Positions 34,905 through 46,000 of a DNA stretch of 64,000 nt are shown here, piece by piece. Each line of letters opens with the position of its first letter. Positions within the stretch are counted from its first letter, which is position 1. The position numbers and the translations under genes are program-made. The notes beneath the pieces were generated by a model. That model saw only the letters and a list, made by a program, of their open reading frames with translations. It ran no database searches and had not been told where the DNA came from. Origin of the DNA: Streptomyces sp. cf386 (GTDB taxonomy: Bacteria > Actinomycetota > Actinomycetes > Streptomycetales > Streptomycetaceae); assembly GCF_900103585.1 (NCBI RefSeq), contig NZ_FNHV01000002.1:145570-209569 (forward strand), read 5' to 3'.

Positions 34905-36725
34905 CTACCGGGTGACGCTCGGTGAGCCCACCCAGGTGGCCAGGCGGATCGGGTCCGGGGCGGTGTTCGTGGCACGGGTCACGGCTTCGTGGACCGCTCG
35001 GACCCGTTCCGGGTGGTGGCACAGGACGTGAGCCGCCTGCGAGGCGGTGCCCGACGCCTTGAGGGCCTGGCCCAGACCCGCCCACGCTCCGGTCCGGCCG
35101 GGCTCCCCGGCCAGGTGGGCGACGTACGCCCGGCCGGCGGCGGCAGCTTCTCCCGCGGCCAGCAGGGCGTCGGCGGTCAGGGCTCCGTTGACCCTGGCCG
35201 CGGCCTTCTCGGGATCTTCGGGGGCACGACGGTCGTCGTCGGCTCCGCCGAGGCGGTGCCGGACCAGCATCGCCAGGCTGTCCAGCCAGCGCGCTGACGG
35301 GTCGGGGACGATGTCGGGCTCGGCCGACAGAGCGCCGGGCGGTCCGCTCGCGCCGGTCAGCCAGGCGTCCACGGCCGCGCTCACGGCCGGCCTCGGCGGG
35401 TGCAGGTGGTGGGCCCGCCAGCGTGCGACGTGGTAGTCGGTGCACAGTCGGGCCAGGGCCAGCTGAGCCTCGGGCACCGGCTCCCGCAGCCACTCGGCGC
35501 AGCGGTCACGGAGTGTGTCCAGCAGGGCCGAGCCGACCGGGGTGAGGCGTTCGTGGCGGTGGATCTGCTCCATGGCCGCCGCCACGTGCGCCCGCCACAG
35601 GGAGAACTCGAAGTGCGGCAGGGCGTTCTGTGCGGCGGTGTCGGTGCGCCGCACACGCCAGAAGCCGGTGACTCCCATGAACGCGTAGATGCCCTGGAGC
35701 AGCCCGTCGATGGGACGGGGGTCGTCCCGCCAGGGCGCGTACCAGAGCGCCGTGTCCTCCCCGGCCCTGCCGGTCAGGAGCGGTGTGAGATGCAGCAGTC
35801 CGCCCAGCTTGGTGTGCTGGAACTCGTGCACCAGGGTGGCGGCCAGCTGAACGGCGTCGTCCGGCTCCGAGGCCTCCATGCCGCCGAAGGCGTCCCCTGC
35901 CGACACGCTGCGTGGCCGAAACCTTTCCCCTGCGGGGGTCGGGGTGAGGGAGAACATGCCTCGCCGCAAGGCGTCGGCGGTCCCGGGCAGATCGCGCAGC
36001 AGCACGTCCCAGGCCCGCTCCAGCACCTGCTGCCACTGTGCCGCCGCCTCCTCGGACAGCGGGCGCGGTTCGGTCGGCCGTGGGTATGTCCGGTACGGGT
36101 CCACGTCGTCCAGCGTCATCTCCAGCCGCCGCTGCGCCGGACCGACCGCGAGCCGGCGCACCGGATACCAGCCGGGACCCGGTGATCCGGGCGGGTCCGG
36201 TAAGGCGACTGTGGCCCCGTGCGCCTCGACGACGGCGCGTCCGGCCCCGGACCGCACCGTGGCCGTCGCCCACGGCTCGGTGACGGGCAGTTCGGCGCAG
36301 CCGAGCATCGGCAGCGGCACGCGGCCGTGCCGCATCGGCACGTCGAGGGTGAAGTCCAGCTCCGCGCGTAGCGCCGCTGCGGCGGCGAGAGCCGAGAAGT
36401 GTCCCAGCACCACCCACAGCGGAGGCTCGTCCTGCGGCACCGTCCCGCGCAGCCGACGCAGCACCGATGCCAGCCACATGCCCGTCTGCGGATACATGAG
36501 CAGGTCGTCGACGACGGAGGGGGCACGCCGCTGTGCCTGGCTGAGCAGGTTCCAGGCGGGCCCGACGTCCGCGGCGTCGTCCAGCATCCGCAACAGCAGC
36601 AGCCGGCGGCTGCGTTCGGCGCCGATCAGCAGGTCCAGGGTGTCCGGTCCGCCTTCGCCCCGGGTCAGTTCGGCCAGGGCGGCGGACGGCAGCTGATGAT
36701 GCGGCAGCGATGGCTCAGTGCGCAT
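34905..36725 (-). CDS. HExxH-type peptide-modifying enzyme (aKG-HExxH beta-hydroxylase family), copy 1
   Basis: 606 residues. The metal motif HEFQH is at 300-304 (ATLVHEFQHTKL), followed by the family block YAPWRDDPRPIDGLLQGIYA and TGFWR. This is the HExxH family found with FxsA-type peptides; recent names call it a 2-oxoglutarate-dependent peptide beta-hydroxylase, which I accept as the likely activity. The gene lies 17 bases after the 60-residue peptide gene on the same strand, so peptide and enzyme are probably translated together. Codon 175 is TTA. A second, only partly similar copy (38837-40615) follows the other peptide. Confidence 0.85.
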   Translation of the reverse strand: MRTEPSLPHHQLPSAALAELTRGEGGPDTLDLLIGAERSRRLLLLRMLDDAADVGPAWNLLSQAQRRAPSVVDDLLMYPQTGMWLASVLRRLRGTVPQDEPPLWVVLGHFSALAAAAALRAELDFTLDVPMRHGRVPLPMLGCAELPVTEPWATATVRSGAGRAVVEAHGATVALPDPPGSPGPGWYPVRRLAVGPAQRRLEMTLDDVDPYRTYPRPTEPRPLSEEAAAQWQQVLERAWDVLLRDLPGTADALRRGMFSLTPTPAGERFRPRSVSAGDAFGGMEASEPDDAVQLAATLVHEFQHTKLGGLLHLTPLLTGRAGEDTALWYAPWRDDPRPIDGLLQGIYAFMGVTGFWRVRRTDTAAQNALPHFEFSLWRAHVAAAMEQIHRHERLTPVGSALLDTLRDRCAEWLREPVPEAQLALARLCTDYHVARWRAHHLHPPRPAVSAAVDAWLTGASGPPGALSAEPDIVPDPSARWLDSLAMLVRHRLGGADDDRRAPEDPEKAAARVNGALTADALLAAGEAAAAGRAYVAHLAGEPGRTGAWAGLGQALKASGTASQAAHVLCHHPERVRAVHEAVTRATNTAPDPIRLATWVGSPSVTR

Positions 36726-36742
36726 GGGTGGCCCTGGCGTCC

Positions 36743-36925
36743 TCAGTCGAAGCGCTCCGCGGGGTTGAAGTCGCCCCCCTCGCTGGCCTGCGGGCGGTCG
36801 ATGCGTTGCTGCAGTTCCTCCAGAGATGAGGCGAGAACTCGACTGTCCATGGAGCGCAGCGTTTCAAGAGATACCCCCGCGAGATCGACCAGGTTGGACT
36901 CGACGGCGGCCACAGACGGCTCCAT
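36743..36925 (-). CDS. Precursor-like peptide 1 (FxsA family, variant C-terminus)
   Basis: 60 residues from ATG 36925 with AAGGGG upstream. The leader, from ESNLVDLAGVSLETLRSMD, is the FxSxx-COOH precursor type. The usual Phe-x-Ser-x-x end is absent. Instead the tail is GGDFNPAERFD. The second peptide at 38662-38832 has the same leader plan and ends GGYNPQRDA, so an aromatic-Asn-Pro core is shared. The adjoining HExxH enzyme is the likely modifier; possible target residues are Asn or Asp. The core and modification are inferred. Confidence 0.75.
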   Translation of the reverse strand: MEPSVAAVESNLVDLAGVSLETLRSMDSRVLASSLEELQQRIDRPQASEGGDFNPAERFD

Positions 36926-37046
36926 GACGGCCAAACCCCTTCCCTCCCCGACTGCCTTTGTGGATGCGATCTGGCTACATCCCCCTGATAATGGCCCGCC
37001 CTACCGGGGATGAAACCCCGCGTCCTCCCGGCGCCGCGATATCAGG

Positions 37047-38165
37047 TCAGGGTCTCCCGTCGGCTCGGCGATGGCGCCGGGACAACTCCGCCGCCTCCTG
37101 GTCCACGCGGGCCACCCCCGCCGAGTCGCTCTCCAGCAACCGTATTGCTTCGAGGAATTGATCCAAGGACCCCGGATAGCGCAGGCATGTCCTCAGGATC
37201 CCGAACACATCCGGCCGCAGGGCGGGGGAGCGGGGGCTCATGGCGGCGATCACCGGGTCGATGCCGGCCAGGACGAGAGCGAGGGTGGTGCGGTCGCTCA
37301 CCGTGGGCAGCGCGGTCAACGCGCCCACCAAGCCGTTGAGTTCGCGCAGCGGGAGGTCGTCCGGCAGGTCCGCCAGGCCGACCGGTTGTGCCGATGCGGG
37401 CGGCGGGGAGGAGGAGCGGATGAGTCCGGTGGCGGACGCGGGAAGGCCCGCGCACCGGTGCAGCAGGACCAGTTCGGTGTCGGTCAGGAGGTCGTACCAG
37501 CGGTCCACGCGGACGGCGGCGAGGCGGCCCAGGCCGTCCGCGCGGTGGTGCGCGCTGATGAGGCCGATGAGCATGCCGTCGTGCCAGACGGCCGCGCCGG
37601 ACATGCCCTCCCAGGGTGAGCGGTCCGCCTCGGGGTCCGACTCGGGTGGGGTGACGGCGAGTTCGAGGGTGCCCTCGCGGCGGTTGGACAGTACGGAGGT
37701 CGACCCGGTCGCGTGACAGGAGTCGCGGTACTGGGACGGTGATCCGTCGTCGAGCCGCCGCATCCGGTCCTCGCGCAGTTTGAACCGAGGGAATCCCATG
37801 GCCGTGACCGGAAGCACGTCGTCCGCGTCGGCCACGGTGCCGTACGGCGGCGACGGCACGGCCGCGGCCGTGTGGACGCCCGTCGGTACGGGCCCGTCGA
37901 TCTCCAGGAGCGCTACGTCGGCCTTGTCGGAGGCCAGCACCACACGGGCGGGCGCGGTCCACTCATCGGCGCGGTCGGCCTCGAACCGTACGACTGTGGT
38001 CGCGGTCTCGGCGTCCCGGACGACATGGGCCGCGGTGAGTACCCAGCGCGGGCCGACCCGGTAGCCGGAACCACGACGTCCGGCGCCCCGTGCCGTGGGC
38101 GGACGGACCAGCACCTCCGCCACCCGTACCGGGTCCAGGCCGCGGCGCGTGTCCCCAGCGAACAC
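37047..38165 (-). CDS. Trypsin-like serine protease with C-terminal EAD2
   Basis: 372 residues from GTG 38165, four bases after the preceding Trypco2 stop, so translationally coupled. The triad is intact: His46 in VLTAAHVV, Asp82 in DKADVALLE and Ser188 in EGMSGAAVW. The chymotrypsin fold fills residues 15-250. From about 275 to 360 a helical EAD2-type domain follows (LRELNGLVGALTALPTVSDR, then FGILRTCLRYPGSLDQFLEA). Trypsin-EAD proteins are proposed to be recruited by homotypic EAD contacts; the VMAP-C protein nearby has the same type of domain. No signal peptide is seen, so it acts in the cytoplasm. Confidence 0.88.
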   Translation of the reverse strand: MFAGDTRRGLDPVRVAEVLVRPPTARGAGRRGSGYRVGPRWVLTAAHVVRDAETATTVVRFEADRADEWTAPARVVLASDKADVALLEIDGPVPTGVHTAAAVPSPPYGTVADADDVLPVTAMGFPRFKLREDRMRRLDDGSPSQYRDSCHATGSTSVLSNRREGTLELAVTPPESDPEADRSPWEGMSGAAVWHDGMLIGLISAHHRADGLGRLAAVRVDRWYDLLTDTELVLLHRCAGLPASATGLIRSSSPPPASAQPVGLADLPDDLPLRELNGLVGALTALPTVSDRTTLALVLAGIDPVIAAMSPRSPALRPDVFGILRTCLRYPGSLDQFLEAIRLLESDSAGVARVDQEAAELSRRHRRADGRP

Positions 38166-38169
38166 CAGT

Positions 38170-38472
38170 TCAGCGCTCTCGCTCGGCTTCGTCGCCGCTC
38201 ACCCAGGGCGCCCGTCCGCCGCCGCTGCGGGTGCGCGGATCAAGGGTCAGCTTGACCCGGTGCGTGACGCTGTCCGCCAGCCGGCCGTCCGCGCCCGTCT
38301 CCACCACCCAGAAGCGGACCTTGCCGCCGGCCGTCGCCGATCGCTCCACCACCACGGCGGCCTCCAACTCCACCGGGCCCACCTCGAAGTAGAGGTCCTC
38401 GTCGGCGGCGGCGGTCCGCGCCGCAGTCAGTTCCCTGCGCAACTCCTCGATCATTTCCGCGAGTTCAATCAC
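38170..38472 (-). CDS. Trypco2-family protein
   Basis: 100 residues. It matches the trypsin-co-occurring domain 2 pattern: IELAEMIEELRRELTAA, YFEVGPVELEAAVVVER and KVRFWVVE, then VKLTLDP. It is the first gene of the trypsin pair; the protease starts four bases after its stop. Its role is unknown, but strict pairing with cytoplasmic trypsin-like proteases suggests it is a regulator or adaptor. The divergent gene upstream is the second precursor-like peptide, so the two share a 189-bp control region. Confidence 0.85.
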   Translation of the reverse strand: MIELAEMIEELRRELTAARTAAADEDLYFEVGPVELEAAVVVERSATAGGKVRFWVVETGADGRLADSVTHRVKLTLDPRTRSGGGRAPWVSGDEAERER

Positions 38473-38661
38473 ACAGGGTGCTTACCCGCGCCGCCCTCCC
38501 GTCACTCGATCGGGGACGGGTTCCGCGCTGTTGTGCTGTGCGACACCTGGGATGGATTAGGGTCGCTGAAGCAGCTTGAAACCACCTGAAACAGTGATTT
38601 TCAGGGATCAAGTTTGCTATATGCGTTCGTATCATCACCTCAACTGTCGCAGGGACGGGTC
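38473..38661. promoter_or_regulatory. Divergent promoter region of the Trypco2 and peptide 2 genes
   Basis: AT-rich core with TATATG and TATCAT hexamers (about 38617-38636) before the peptide 2 gene and TAGGGT (about 38557-38562) further up. No palindrome as clear as that at 30952 is found here. Confidence 0.45.
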
Positions 38662-38832
38662 ATGGAGAAGTCCTCAGTCGAGTCCGAACTGATCGATCTC
38701 AGTGAGATTCCCCTGGACGCCTGGCCGTCCCTCGATCTCTCGTCCGCTCAGGGCTCCATGCGGCGGCTGCTCAGCCGTATCGACGATCCGGCGAGCAGCC
38801 TCGGCGGCTACAACCCGCAGCGCGACGCGTAG
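38662..38832 (+). CDS. Precursor-like peptide 2 (FxsA family, variant C-terminus)
   Basis: 56 residues from ATG 38662 (AGGGACGGG upstream). The leader ESELIDLSEIPLDAWPSLD lines up with peptide 1 (ESNLVDLAGVSLETLRSMD), and RLLSRIDDP with QQRIDRP. It ends SLGGYNPQRDA, so the aromatic-Asn-Pro element matches GGDFNP of peptide 1. The enzyme gene starts four bases after its stop. The separate promoter suggests two peptide-enzyme units were duplicated in inverted orientation around the trypsin pair. Confidence 0.75.
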   Translation: MEKSSVESELIDLSEIPLDAWPSLDLSSAQGSMRRLLSRIDDPASSLGGYNPQRDA

Positions 38833-38836
38833 CGCC

Positions 38837-40611
<1,775 letters not shown>

Positions 40612-40615
<4 letters not shown>

Positions 40616-41499
40616 AGGGCGCGGTCTCCGAGCCGCCTCGCGATTTCCAGCTGGCGTTCCTCCAGCGGGCGGCTGTCCTCGACGTCCCAGAGGCAGTTCT
40701 GCAGGAGACGGCCGTACGTCCACGCACGCGCGCGTGCCCGGTCCAGGCGGAGTACGTCGGTCATGGCGTCGAAGCGCCAGCACACGTCGTCGGCGTCGAA
40801 GCGGTTGTCGAGGGCGGGCCACAGCTCGAAGCCGGGGTCGCCGGCGAGGGGCTTGGGGTCGAGGGCGAGCCACGGGGCGCGTTCGGAGGCGAGGACGTTC
40901 TCGTCGTGCAGGTCCCAGTGCAGGAGGCGGTCGCCGGGTTCGTCGACGACTTCCCGTACGGCCGCCGCGCAGTCGGCGACGATGCGGCGGGCCTCCGGAT
41001 CCGCGATGCGCTCCAGCGCCCAGGGCGTCTGCTCCAGCATGGCCTGCGCGATGTCGCCGAGGCGGCGCAGGCCGGCGGGCGCGGGGAACGACGTGAGGTG
41101 GGCCAGGAGGCGGGCGATGACCAGCACGGATTCGTGGACGTCCGGAAGGTGCGCGAGCATGCGGGACGAGTCGAGGCGTTCCAGGAGCATCGTGCCCGTG
41201 GTCGCGTCGTGGTCCAGGAGCCGTACCGCCCCGTCGCCGTCCCATGCGCGCAGGGCCACCGGTTCGCCCTCGCTCTCCTCGTCGAGGAGTTGGAGCTTCA
41301 GGACGGCCGGGGTGGCGTCCTGTCGGAGGACCGGGAGGACCAGGGCGGAGACCCCGTGCATCGGCGGTCCGTCGAGCGTGAGCTCCCAGCGGTCGAGGAA
41401 GTCGGCCGTCAGGGCCGGCAGTCCGGCGATGAAGGCGCGGCCCGCCTCTCCGTTGTACTCCTGCTGTGATGCGGCGAGCTCCTGCGGAATGTCGATCAC
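40612..41499 (-). CDS. Aminoglycoside phosphotransferase-like kinase (APH(6) type)
   Basis: 295 residues. The Brenner catalytic motif HWDLHDEN (His194, Asp196, Asn201) and the metal-binding DPKPLAGDP (Asp214 region) place it in the streptomycin 6-kinase-like group. The N-lobe Lys is in AVLKLQL. These kinases phosphorylate small-molecule hydroxyls; many Streptomyces members have no resistance role. No streptomycin cluster is near, so actual aminoglycoside inactivation is not implied. It is divergent from the following FAD enzyme (53 bp between starts). Confidence 0.85.
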
Positions 41500-41552
41500 A
41501 TCGCGACCCTACGGGGCTCCCGGAATCGGCTCACCCCCATTACCGTCCTCGC

Positions 41553-42959
41553 ATGAGCAGCTCGGACAGTGGTGCCGTGAACGGCGGCATCTCCTTCTGG
41601 TACGCGGACGACGGCCTCCCTGAGGTGCGCGAGCCGCTTGCGGGGGACGCCTCCGCGGACGTGGTGATCGTGGGCGGCGGATACACGGGACTGTGGACCG
41701 CGTACTACCTGAAGAAGGCGGTCCCCTTCCTCCGTATCACCGTCCTGGAACAGAAGTTCTGCGGGTACGGGGCTTCGGGGCGCAACGGCGGGTGGTTGTA
41801 CAACGGGATCGCGGGGCGCGACCGGTACGCGAAACGGCACGGCCATGACGCGGCCGTACGGCTTCAGCGGGCCATGAACGACACCGTGGACGAGGTCATC
41901 AGGGCCGTGGCGGAGGAGGGCTTCGACGCCGGTGTCCACAAGGGCGGCGTGCTCGAAGTCGCCCGTACGCCCGCGCAGTGGGCGCGGCTGAAGGACTTCC
42001 ACGAGCACGAGGTGTCGTACGGCGAGAAGGACCGTGTGCTGTACGGCGCCCGGGAGACCGCCCGGCGGATCAGGGTCGCGGACGCGGTCGGCTCGACGTG
42101 GACGCCGCACGGGGCGCGGGTGCACCCGGTGAAGCTGGTGAAGGGCCTCGCGGCGGCCGTGGCGGCGCTCGGGGTGACGATCCACGAGCTGACGCCGGTG
42201 ACGGAGATCCGGCCCAAGCACGCCGTCACGCCGTACGGCACCGTCCGTGCGCCCTATGTCCTGCGCTGCACCGAGGGCTTCACCGCCGCCCTCAAGGGGC
42301 AGAAGCGGACCTGGCTGCCGATGAACTCGTCGATGATCGCCACCGAACCGCTGACGGAGGCGCAGTGGGAGGCGATCGGCTGGGACGGACGCGAGACGCT
42401 CGGCGACATGGCGCACGCCTACATGTACGCGCAGCGCACCGCCGACGGGCGGATCGCGCTGGGCGGGCGCGGGGTGCCGTACCGCTTCGGGTCGCGGACC
42501 GACAACGACGGGCGGACGCAGCCGGCGACCGTCGAGGCGCTGCGGGACCTCCTCGTCGAGTTCTTCCCGGCGCTGGCCGGGGTGCGGATCGAGCACGCCT
42601 GGTCGGGGGTGCTGGGCGTGCCGCGCGACTGGTGCGCCACGGTGACGCTGGACCGCTCGACGGGACTCGGTTGGGCGGGCGGTTACGTCGGCTCGGGCGT
42701 CGCCACCGCCAACCTCGCGGCGCGCACCCTGCGGGACCTGGTGCAGCAGGACTCCGGGCAGGGCGGGCGGACCGACCTGACCGACCTGCCGTGGGTCGGG
42801 CACAAGGTGCGCAGATGGGAGCCGGAGCCGCTGCGCTGGCTCGGGGTGCACGGGCTGTACGCCACCTACCGGGCGGCGGACCGGCGGGAGCGCCTCACCA
42901 GCGGCGTCGAGGCCTCGAAGCTGGCGCGGATCGCCGACCGGGTGGCCGGGCGGCACTGA
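41553..42959 (+). CDS. FAD-dependent oxidoreductase (DAO family)
   Basis: 468 residues. The FAD-binding Rossmann motif is VVIVGGGYTGLWTAYYL and the second signature is GYGASGRNGGWLYN. The closing part is GWAGGYVGSGVATANLAARTL. Such enzymes oxidise the C-N bond of amines or amino acids (glycine, proline or gamma-glutamylputrescine types). The substrate is not clear. ATG 41553 was chosen over an upstream extension because that extension falls in the kinase gene. Confidence 0.88.
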   Translation: MSSSDSGAVNGGISFWYADDGLPEVREPLAGDASADVVIVGGGYTGLWTAYYLKKAVPFLRITVLEQKFCGYGASGRNGGWLYNGIAGRDRYAKRHGHDAAVRLQRAMNDTVDEVIRAVAEEGFDAGVHKGGVLEVARTPAQWARLKDFHEHEVSYGEKDRVLYGARETARRIRVADAVGSTWTPHGARVHPVKLVKGLAAAVAALGVTIHELTPVTEIRPKHAVTPYGTVRAPYVLRCTEGFTAALKGQKRTWLPMNSSMIATEPLTEAQWEAIGWDGRETLGDMAHAYMYAQRTADGRIALGGRGVPYRFGSRTDNDGRTQPATVEALRDLLVEFFPALAGVRIEHAWSGVLGVPRDWCATVTLDRSTGLGWAGGYVGSGVATANLAARTLRDLVQQDSGQGGRTDLTDLPWVGHKVRRWEPEPLRWLGVHGLYATYRAADRRERLTSGVEASKLARIADRVAGRH

Positions 42960-43068
42960 CGAAACTTTCGCCGATTTTCCCCCTGGATGCTCACTGGATA
43001 CTCATGAGAGCGCTGTCACACCTGTGTGCGACCATCGCCTCAACGACCACTGATCCAGGGGGGATTCC

Positions 43069-46000
43069 ATGTCCGAGGACGATTCCTGTCCGCCTGCGAG
43101 ACGGGCGAGACGGAGGCGGACGGCCTTGTTTCCGGCCGTGTTCGCCGCCGCCGTCTCGCTGTTCGCCTCCACGCTGACCCTGACCGCTGCGAGCCCCGCC
43201 GTCGCCGCCGACGAAGCGTGCGCGCCGCTCGCGCTCACGCCGTTCGGCGACCCGGGGGACGCCGTCGGCAAGGCGACCGTCGCACCCGACTCCAGCGTCT
43301 GCTACACCGTCACCGTCGAGACCCCGGGCCTCTATCTGGCACCGGCGCTGGACGGCAGCGGCAACACGGTGACCAGGCAGCTGCTCGCCGCCGACGGCAG
43401 CGAGGTGGACTGCCACGGCGACGAGTACGCGACGAGCGGCATGTGCGCCGTGCCCGCGGCCGGCACCTACACGCTGAAGGTCCTCAACTCCGGCTGGGAG
43501 GACGAGGACACGTCGGTCACCTTCGTGCCGCTCGGCTCGACCCGGGGCTGCGCGGACCCCGTCGGCACCAACTGGGACCAGCCTGACCTCACCCGTACGA
43601 CCGTGAGCCGGGTGGAGGTCGACTGCCAGCCCTTCGAGGGCGCGAGCGGTGACCGGGTCCGGCTCAGGTACGGCTCGAAGGTGTACGGCGACTCCCTCGC
43701 CTGGATCACCGACGCCACCGGCAAGCGGATCTGCGAGCGGTTCCCGGAGAACGACGAGGACAGCTGCGTGCTGCCCGGCGACGGCCCCTACCGGGTGATC
43801 TCCACCGTCTCCCGCTCGGAGAACGGCTTCCCCGCCGAGTTCGCGGTGAAGGTGCGCCGGCTCAGCGACCCGCAGGGCTGCACCGCCGCCCCGGTCCGCC
43901 CGTTCGGCACGCTGGAGCAGCAGGACCTCACCGCCAACCCGTGCTTCACCTTCACCGCCGGTGCGGCGGGCCCGTACACCGTGCACTCGGTGGGCGAGAA
44001 CCGTGAGGTCGGGGTGGCCCGGGTGTACGACGCGGCCGGGCTGAGCGTGTGCCGGTACGGCACCGACCCGTGCCGGATCAAGACGCCGGGCACCTACACG
44101 GCCGTCCTCGACGACGGCACGTATCCCTTCCGTGACACCCGCGCCGGTCTGGTCGTCCTCGACCGTGCCTCCGACGCCGGGTGCGTGGCCGGGACCGGGC
44201 TGCACAAGGGCGAGTTGAGCACGGTCGGGCAGTACGACTGCCTCACGCTGGACGCCCCGCAGGGCGCCCGGATCGCCGCGCTCACCTCGCTCTCCTCGGC
44301 CGGGCTGACCCCCGAGGTGGAGGTCCTGGACCGGACCGGCACCGCGCAGTGCGACGAGGACAAGCTCCGGGGCGGCGACTGCGCGCTCACCGGTGAGGCC
44401 CCCTACCGGGCGCTGGTGCACACCGAGGATCGCGGCGACTCGGCGACGGGCGCGTACGCGGTGGCCTTCCACCGCACCGACGTCGTGGAGGGCTGCCCCG
44501 TCCTGCCCGCCGGCAGTTTCGGGGCGGGCGGCGCGAAGGCCACGCTGACCACCGGCGACGGCATCTTCTCGCACTGCCTCGGCATCCCCGCGGACGCGCA
44601 CACGGACGCCGAGGTCTTCCAGTTGATCGCCACCTCCGGGACCGCCTCGGCGTCGTTCTCGGTGGTGGACTCCGACGGCAAGCGGGTCTGCGAGCGCTAC
44701 GCCACCACCAACGGCTGGACCCTCTGCTCCCTCACTCCGGGCAAGGCGCACACGGTGCTGGTCAACGGCCGCGACGAGGCCGCCACGTACACCCTGACCC
44801 GACGGGACGTCACCGAGAGCGCCTCCTCGGCGGGCTGCGCGACGACCGCTGCGGCGAAGGTGGGCGGGCCCTCGGTGAAGAGCGCCTACGCCGGCCCCGG
44901 CACCCTCGACTGCCACCAGGTGACCACCGCCGCGGCCACGGACGTCGTGCACGTCAACGTGCGCGACGCCCTCGGCACGGCCAACTCCGCGGTGATCGGC
45001 GGGGACGGCCGCATGGAGTGCTCCTTCCGCAACTCTCCCTGTGCGGCCACCGGATCCACCACCCACCAGGTGCTCGTGCAGACGCCGGTCACGCTGAAGG
45101 CGGCGCCCGAGTACCGCCTGGACGCCCTGCGTATCGCGACCGCCGACGGTCCGGCGCCGGAGTGCGTCAAGGTGCCGTCCGTGGCGTACGGGTACGGGCC
45201 GGTCACCGGCACGCTGGACGAGTCGCGCACCGCGGTGTGCGCGGCGCTGCCGACCGCCGGGTTCGACCGCTTCGAGACCGACATCAAGGACACGGGCGGC
45301 GCCACCACCAGGGCGGTGCCGGTGCTGTACAACACGTCGACCTGGGCCAACGGGTGCATGTACTTCTCGGACGGCGGCGCCGAATGCGACGCGCTCGGCT
45401 CCTCCCCGGTGAGCACGCCGACGGTGTTCCTGCTGGGTCTGCCCGAGAAGGCGTCCACGACGGCCTACAGCGCCCAGCTGACCTGCACGTCCACGCCGTG
45501 CGGCACCGAGGAGACGGCCGTCACCGCGGTCGGCCCCGACACCGGTACCGCCGGCGGCAAGGTGAAGCTCACGGTCACCGGCACCGCGCTGGGCCCGGAC
45601 GTCACCGTCCGGCTGAGCCAGTCCGGGAAGACGGTCACGGCGAAGGCGGACTCGGTCTCCGCAGACAACCGGACGGTGACCGCGACCCTCGACCTGACCG
45701 GCGTGGCCACCGGCACCTGGAACGTCAGCGTGATCACGCGCGGCTGGGAGTTCCCGCGGGGCACCTTCACCGTGACCCCCCAGCCCAGGCTGGAGAACAC
45801 GGCCGCTCCCAAGGTCACCGGCACGGCCAAGACGGGCGCCAAGGTCACGGCCGCGCCCGGGAGTTGGTCGGCGGCCCCGTCGTCGTATACGTACCAGTGG
45901 AAGGCGAACGGGACGGCGATCAGCGGGGCGACCGCGGCGACGTACACCGTCCCCGCCTCGGCGGTCGGCAAGAAGCTCACCGTGACCGTCACCGCGGTCA

